Below, piece after piece: positions 5,721 through 7,111 of a DNA stretch of 7,111 nucleotides. The translations under genes were made by a program, and so were the position numbers. Source of the DNA: an uncultured Bacilli bacterium. GTDB taxonomy: Bacteria; Bacillota_I; Bacilli_A; RF39; UBA660. The stretch lies in NCBI GenBank assembly GCA_944331815.1, contig CALVIQ010000059.1, forward strand, positions 1 through 7,111, given 5' to 3'. Below the pieces are notes generated by a model. That model was not told where the DNA came from, did no database searches, and saw only the letters and a program-made list of their open reading frames with translations. How positions within the stretch are numbered: position 1 is the first letter of the stretch; each line of letters begins with the position of its first letter.

Positions 5721-6959
5721 ATGAAACCAATTAGTGAAATGAATATGAAAGAAGTTTATTCTGAATTATTATTAAATAAAAAATATAATTTAAAAGAATA
5801 TTTAAAAGAATTTAATATTGATAAATTATATGAGCGAGCAAGAGAATTATATAAACATAAAAATGGAACTGAAGACATATCAAATGAGGAATTAGAAAAA
5901 TGGTTACATGATAAATGTAGTTATGATGTTTTAAGTGATTTATTATGGGTAATGTTAATAAATTTAAAAGATTCCGAAGATAAATTTATGTTTTACAATT
6001 TTCCTGTTATGATAGATTTAATGCATGATTTCCTTGAAAGTTGTAAAATTGATAACCAATATGATATGAAAGATTTAACAAAATTGACAGATGAACAAAT
6101 AGATAAATATATTTGTGAAATTTTAAAAAAAATAGATCCAACTTCTGAATGGCTAAAAATATATGAAATAGCTAAAAAAGATGGGAAAATAATTTACTTA
6201 AATAAACTTGATGACAAACAATTAGAAGAATTAAAACATAAATTAAATAAATTACCGATTGGTAATAGTTGTATAATATTAAAAGATGATACTTGTTATT
6301 TAACACTTACTTATAGTAATACACTACAAGATGTTATAAATACAATTCATGAATTAATTCACTATATTATAGAAACTAATAAAGTAGAAGTACCAAAAAT
6401 GTTGTCAGAATTTTTTTCTATTTTTTATGAGTTATATACTATATATTATTTAAAACAACAAGATTTTAATATAAATGAATTGTTTACTATTTACCAAAAA
6501 ATCAGAATTTTAGATTTATCACTTATTTCTTTAACATTTGACCCTTTGTATCATTATTTAACCAATTTAATTAAAAATAGAAAAATATCTATAAATGATG
6601 ATTTAAAGTATTATGAAAAAGCATTAAACTCATTAGAAAAAATTAATAAACTTCTGGGTAAATACAAGAATGTGCAACCAATTGATTTAGCTTATATGAG
6701 ATGTGATAAATATATTCAATTTTTATTAGATGATGAATTCTATAAAATTTATCCTTATATTATTGGGTCTTATTTAGCATTCGAAGCATTAAAAAAATTT
6801 AATGATGAGATGTTAAATAATATTAGAAGTTTTATTAGTACATCAACTATCATTGATCCATATGATGTTTTTGAAACTGTTGGGTGTGATGTCGAAAATT
6901 TGGAACTAATAAGAGTAGGGGAAGGCGAAAAACAATTTCAAAAAGAAAAAAGACCTTAA
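5721..6959 (+). CDS. Putative zinc metallopeptidase, short divergent M3 (oligoendopeptidase F)-like
   Basis: The 412-residue protein has no signal peptide or membrane segment and is rich in Lys, Asp, Glu, Ile and Leu, so it is probably cytoplasmic and helical. The zinc motif HELIH (210-214) sits in TLQDVINTIHELIHYI, which parallels the gt..DV.TL.HELGH context of oligoendopeptidase F. SEFFSIFYE (229-237) follows at the right distance to supply the third ligand, most likely E237. Near the C-terminus, FYKIYPYIIGSYLAFEAL (340-357) resembles the substrate-binding tyrosine region of M3 enzymes, and DPYDVFETVGCDVENLELI (379-397) resembles their closing P.d.l...GvD segment. M3 peptidases cut short peptides inside the cell. 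This one is much shorter than the usual 560-600 residues, with only about 209 residues before HExxH, so the N-terminal lobe is reduced or replaced. The Gly normally in HELGH is Ile. Family assignment is by motif order and is inference; the HExxH call is direct. The gene has its own promoter and ends within a terminator. Confidence 0.72.
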   Translation: MKPISEMNMKEVYSELLLNKKYNLKEYLKEFNIDKLYERARELYKHKNGTEDISNEELEKWLHDKCSYDVLSDLLWVMLINLKDSEDKFMFYNFPVMIDLMHDFLESCKIDNQYDMKDLTKLTDEQIDKYICEILKKIDPTSEWLKIYEIAKKDGKIIYLNKLDDKQLEELKHKLNKLPIGNSCIILKDDTCYLTLTYSNTLQDVINTIHELIHYIIETNKVEVPKMLSEFFSIFYELYTIYYLKQQDFNINELFTIYQKIRILDLSLISLTFDPLYHYLTNLIKNRKISINDDLKYYEKALNSLEKINKLLGKYKNVQPIDLAYMRCDKYIQFLLDDEFYKIYPYIIGSYLAFEALKKFNDEMLNNIRSFISTSTIIDPYDVFETVGCDVENLELIRVGEGEKQFQKEKRP

Positions 6960-6973
6960 AATCGTCTTTTTTT
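6946..6973. terminator. Bidirectional intrinsic terminator after the M3-like gene
   Basis: A 9-bp inverted repeat (6946-6954 with 6964-6972) encloses a 9-base loop and is flanked by a T-run (6967-6973) rightward and an A-run (6946-6951) leftward. The stem starts inside the last codons of the M3-like gene and its TAA stop is in the loop. It also lies 14 bases past the stop of the leftward gene at the right edge, so it can end both transcripts. Confidence 0.8.
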
Positions 6974-6986
6974 CTTGGGTTAAGAC

Positions 6987-7111
6987 TTATTCAAAATCAT
7001 AATTTGAAGAAGTATTAGCATTAGCGTTTGTAGTTTCTTGTTTATTCATGTTAGAATTCATTTTGTTTTCTTTACATGATTTATTAGAATTACAATTTTT
7101 TGCTTGTTTAT
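6987..7111 (-). CDS. C-terminal end of an Asn/Lys-rich protein of unknown function (partial)
   Basis: On the minus strand a frame enters from the right edge and runs 40 codons to a TAA at 6987-6989. Eleven of the 40 residues are Asn and seven are Lys. Two Cys occur in KNCNSNKSCKEN (visible residues 4-15), followed by MNSNMNKQETTNANANTSSN and an acidic YDFE end. The composition suggests a disordered, low-complexity tail. It recalls the small Asn/Lys/Cys-rich proteins found in spore-forming Firmicutes, but no family motif is visible and that link is speculation. Support for it being real: the frame is open to the edge, the stop sits just before a terminator shared with the convergent gene, and there is no plausible rightward gene in this stretch. 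The start is outside the window, although internal Met codons exist. Confidence 0.55.
   Translation of the reverse strand, partial: KQAKNCNSNKSCKENKMNSNMNKQETTNANANTSSNYDFE

Overview
The window is strongly AT-rich bacterial DNA with short intergenic gaps and codons dominated by A/T at the third position. The gene set is that of a low-GC Firmicute, most likely an uncultured gut-type member of the Bacilli/Erysipelotrichia or a neighbouring clade. Tryptophan is TGG throughout, and TGA appears to serve as a stop (end of the AlkD-like gene). This argues for the standard bacterial code rather than the Mycoplasma code. No rRNA, tRNA, insertion sequence, CRISPR array or phage module is visible.

Layout. 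(1) The 3' part of a NodB-type peptidoglycan/polysaccharide deacetylase runs from the left edge to 723 (+). (2) A bidirectional hairpin terminator (757-784) separates it from convergent rarA (783-1988, -). (3) A short divergent promoter region (1989-2072) separates rarA from a rightward run: a metallophosphoesterase (2073-2906), a XerD-type tyrosine recombinase (2918-3823) and an AlkD-like DNA alkylation-repair protein (3792-4487) that overlaps xerD by 32 nt. (4) A small lipoprotein gene (4529-4843) follows. Its -35 box contains the stop codon of the AlkD-like gene, and it ends at a hairpin. (5) A ZupT-like ZIP metal transporter (4943-5677) follows. (6) A 412-residue HExxH protein (5721-6959) looks like a shortened, divergent relative of M3 oligopeptidases. 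It has its own promoter inside the end of the ZIP gene. (7) A second bidirectional terminator (6946-6973) lies between it and the Asn-rich C-terminal tail of a leftward gene that runs off the right edge.

How the genes relate. The middle is rich in genome-maintenance functions: RarA at stalled forks, XerD for chromosome dimer resolution and an AlkD-like glycosylase for alkylated bases. The metallophosphoesterase, xerD and the AlkD-like gene are spaced like one operon. The flanking genes serve the envelope (deacetylase, lipoprotein) and metal uptake (ZIP). Nothing in the window assembles into an obvious new multi-gene system. The most unusual items are the truncated M3-like peptidase, the orphan lipoprotein with a near leader-free promoter/RBS arrangement, and the Asn/Lys-rich tail at the right edge.

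Translation signals are consistent. Most starts are preceded by an (A)GGTGAT/GGTGG-type Shine-Dalgarno that pairs with the 5' half of the anti-SD. I used it to choose starts downstream of the longest open frames for the lipoprotein, ZIP and M3-like genes.
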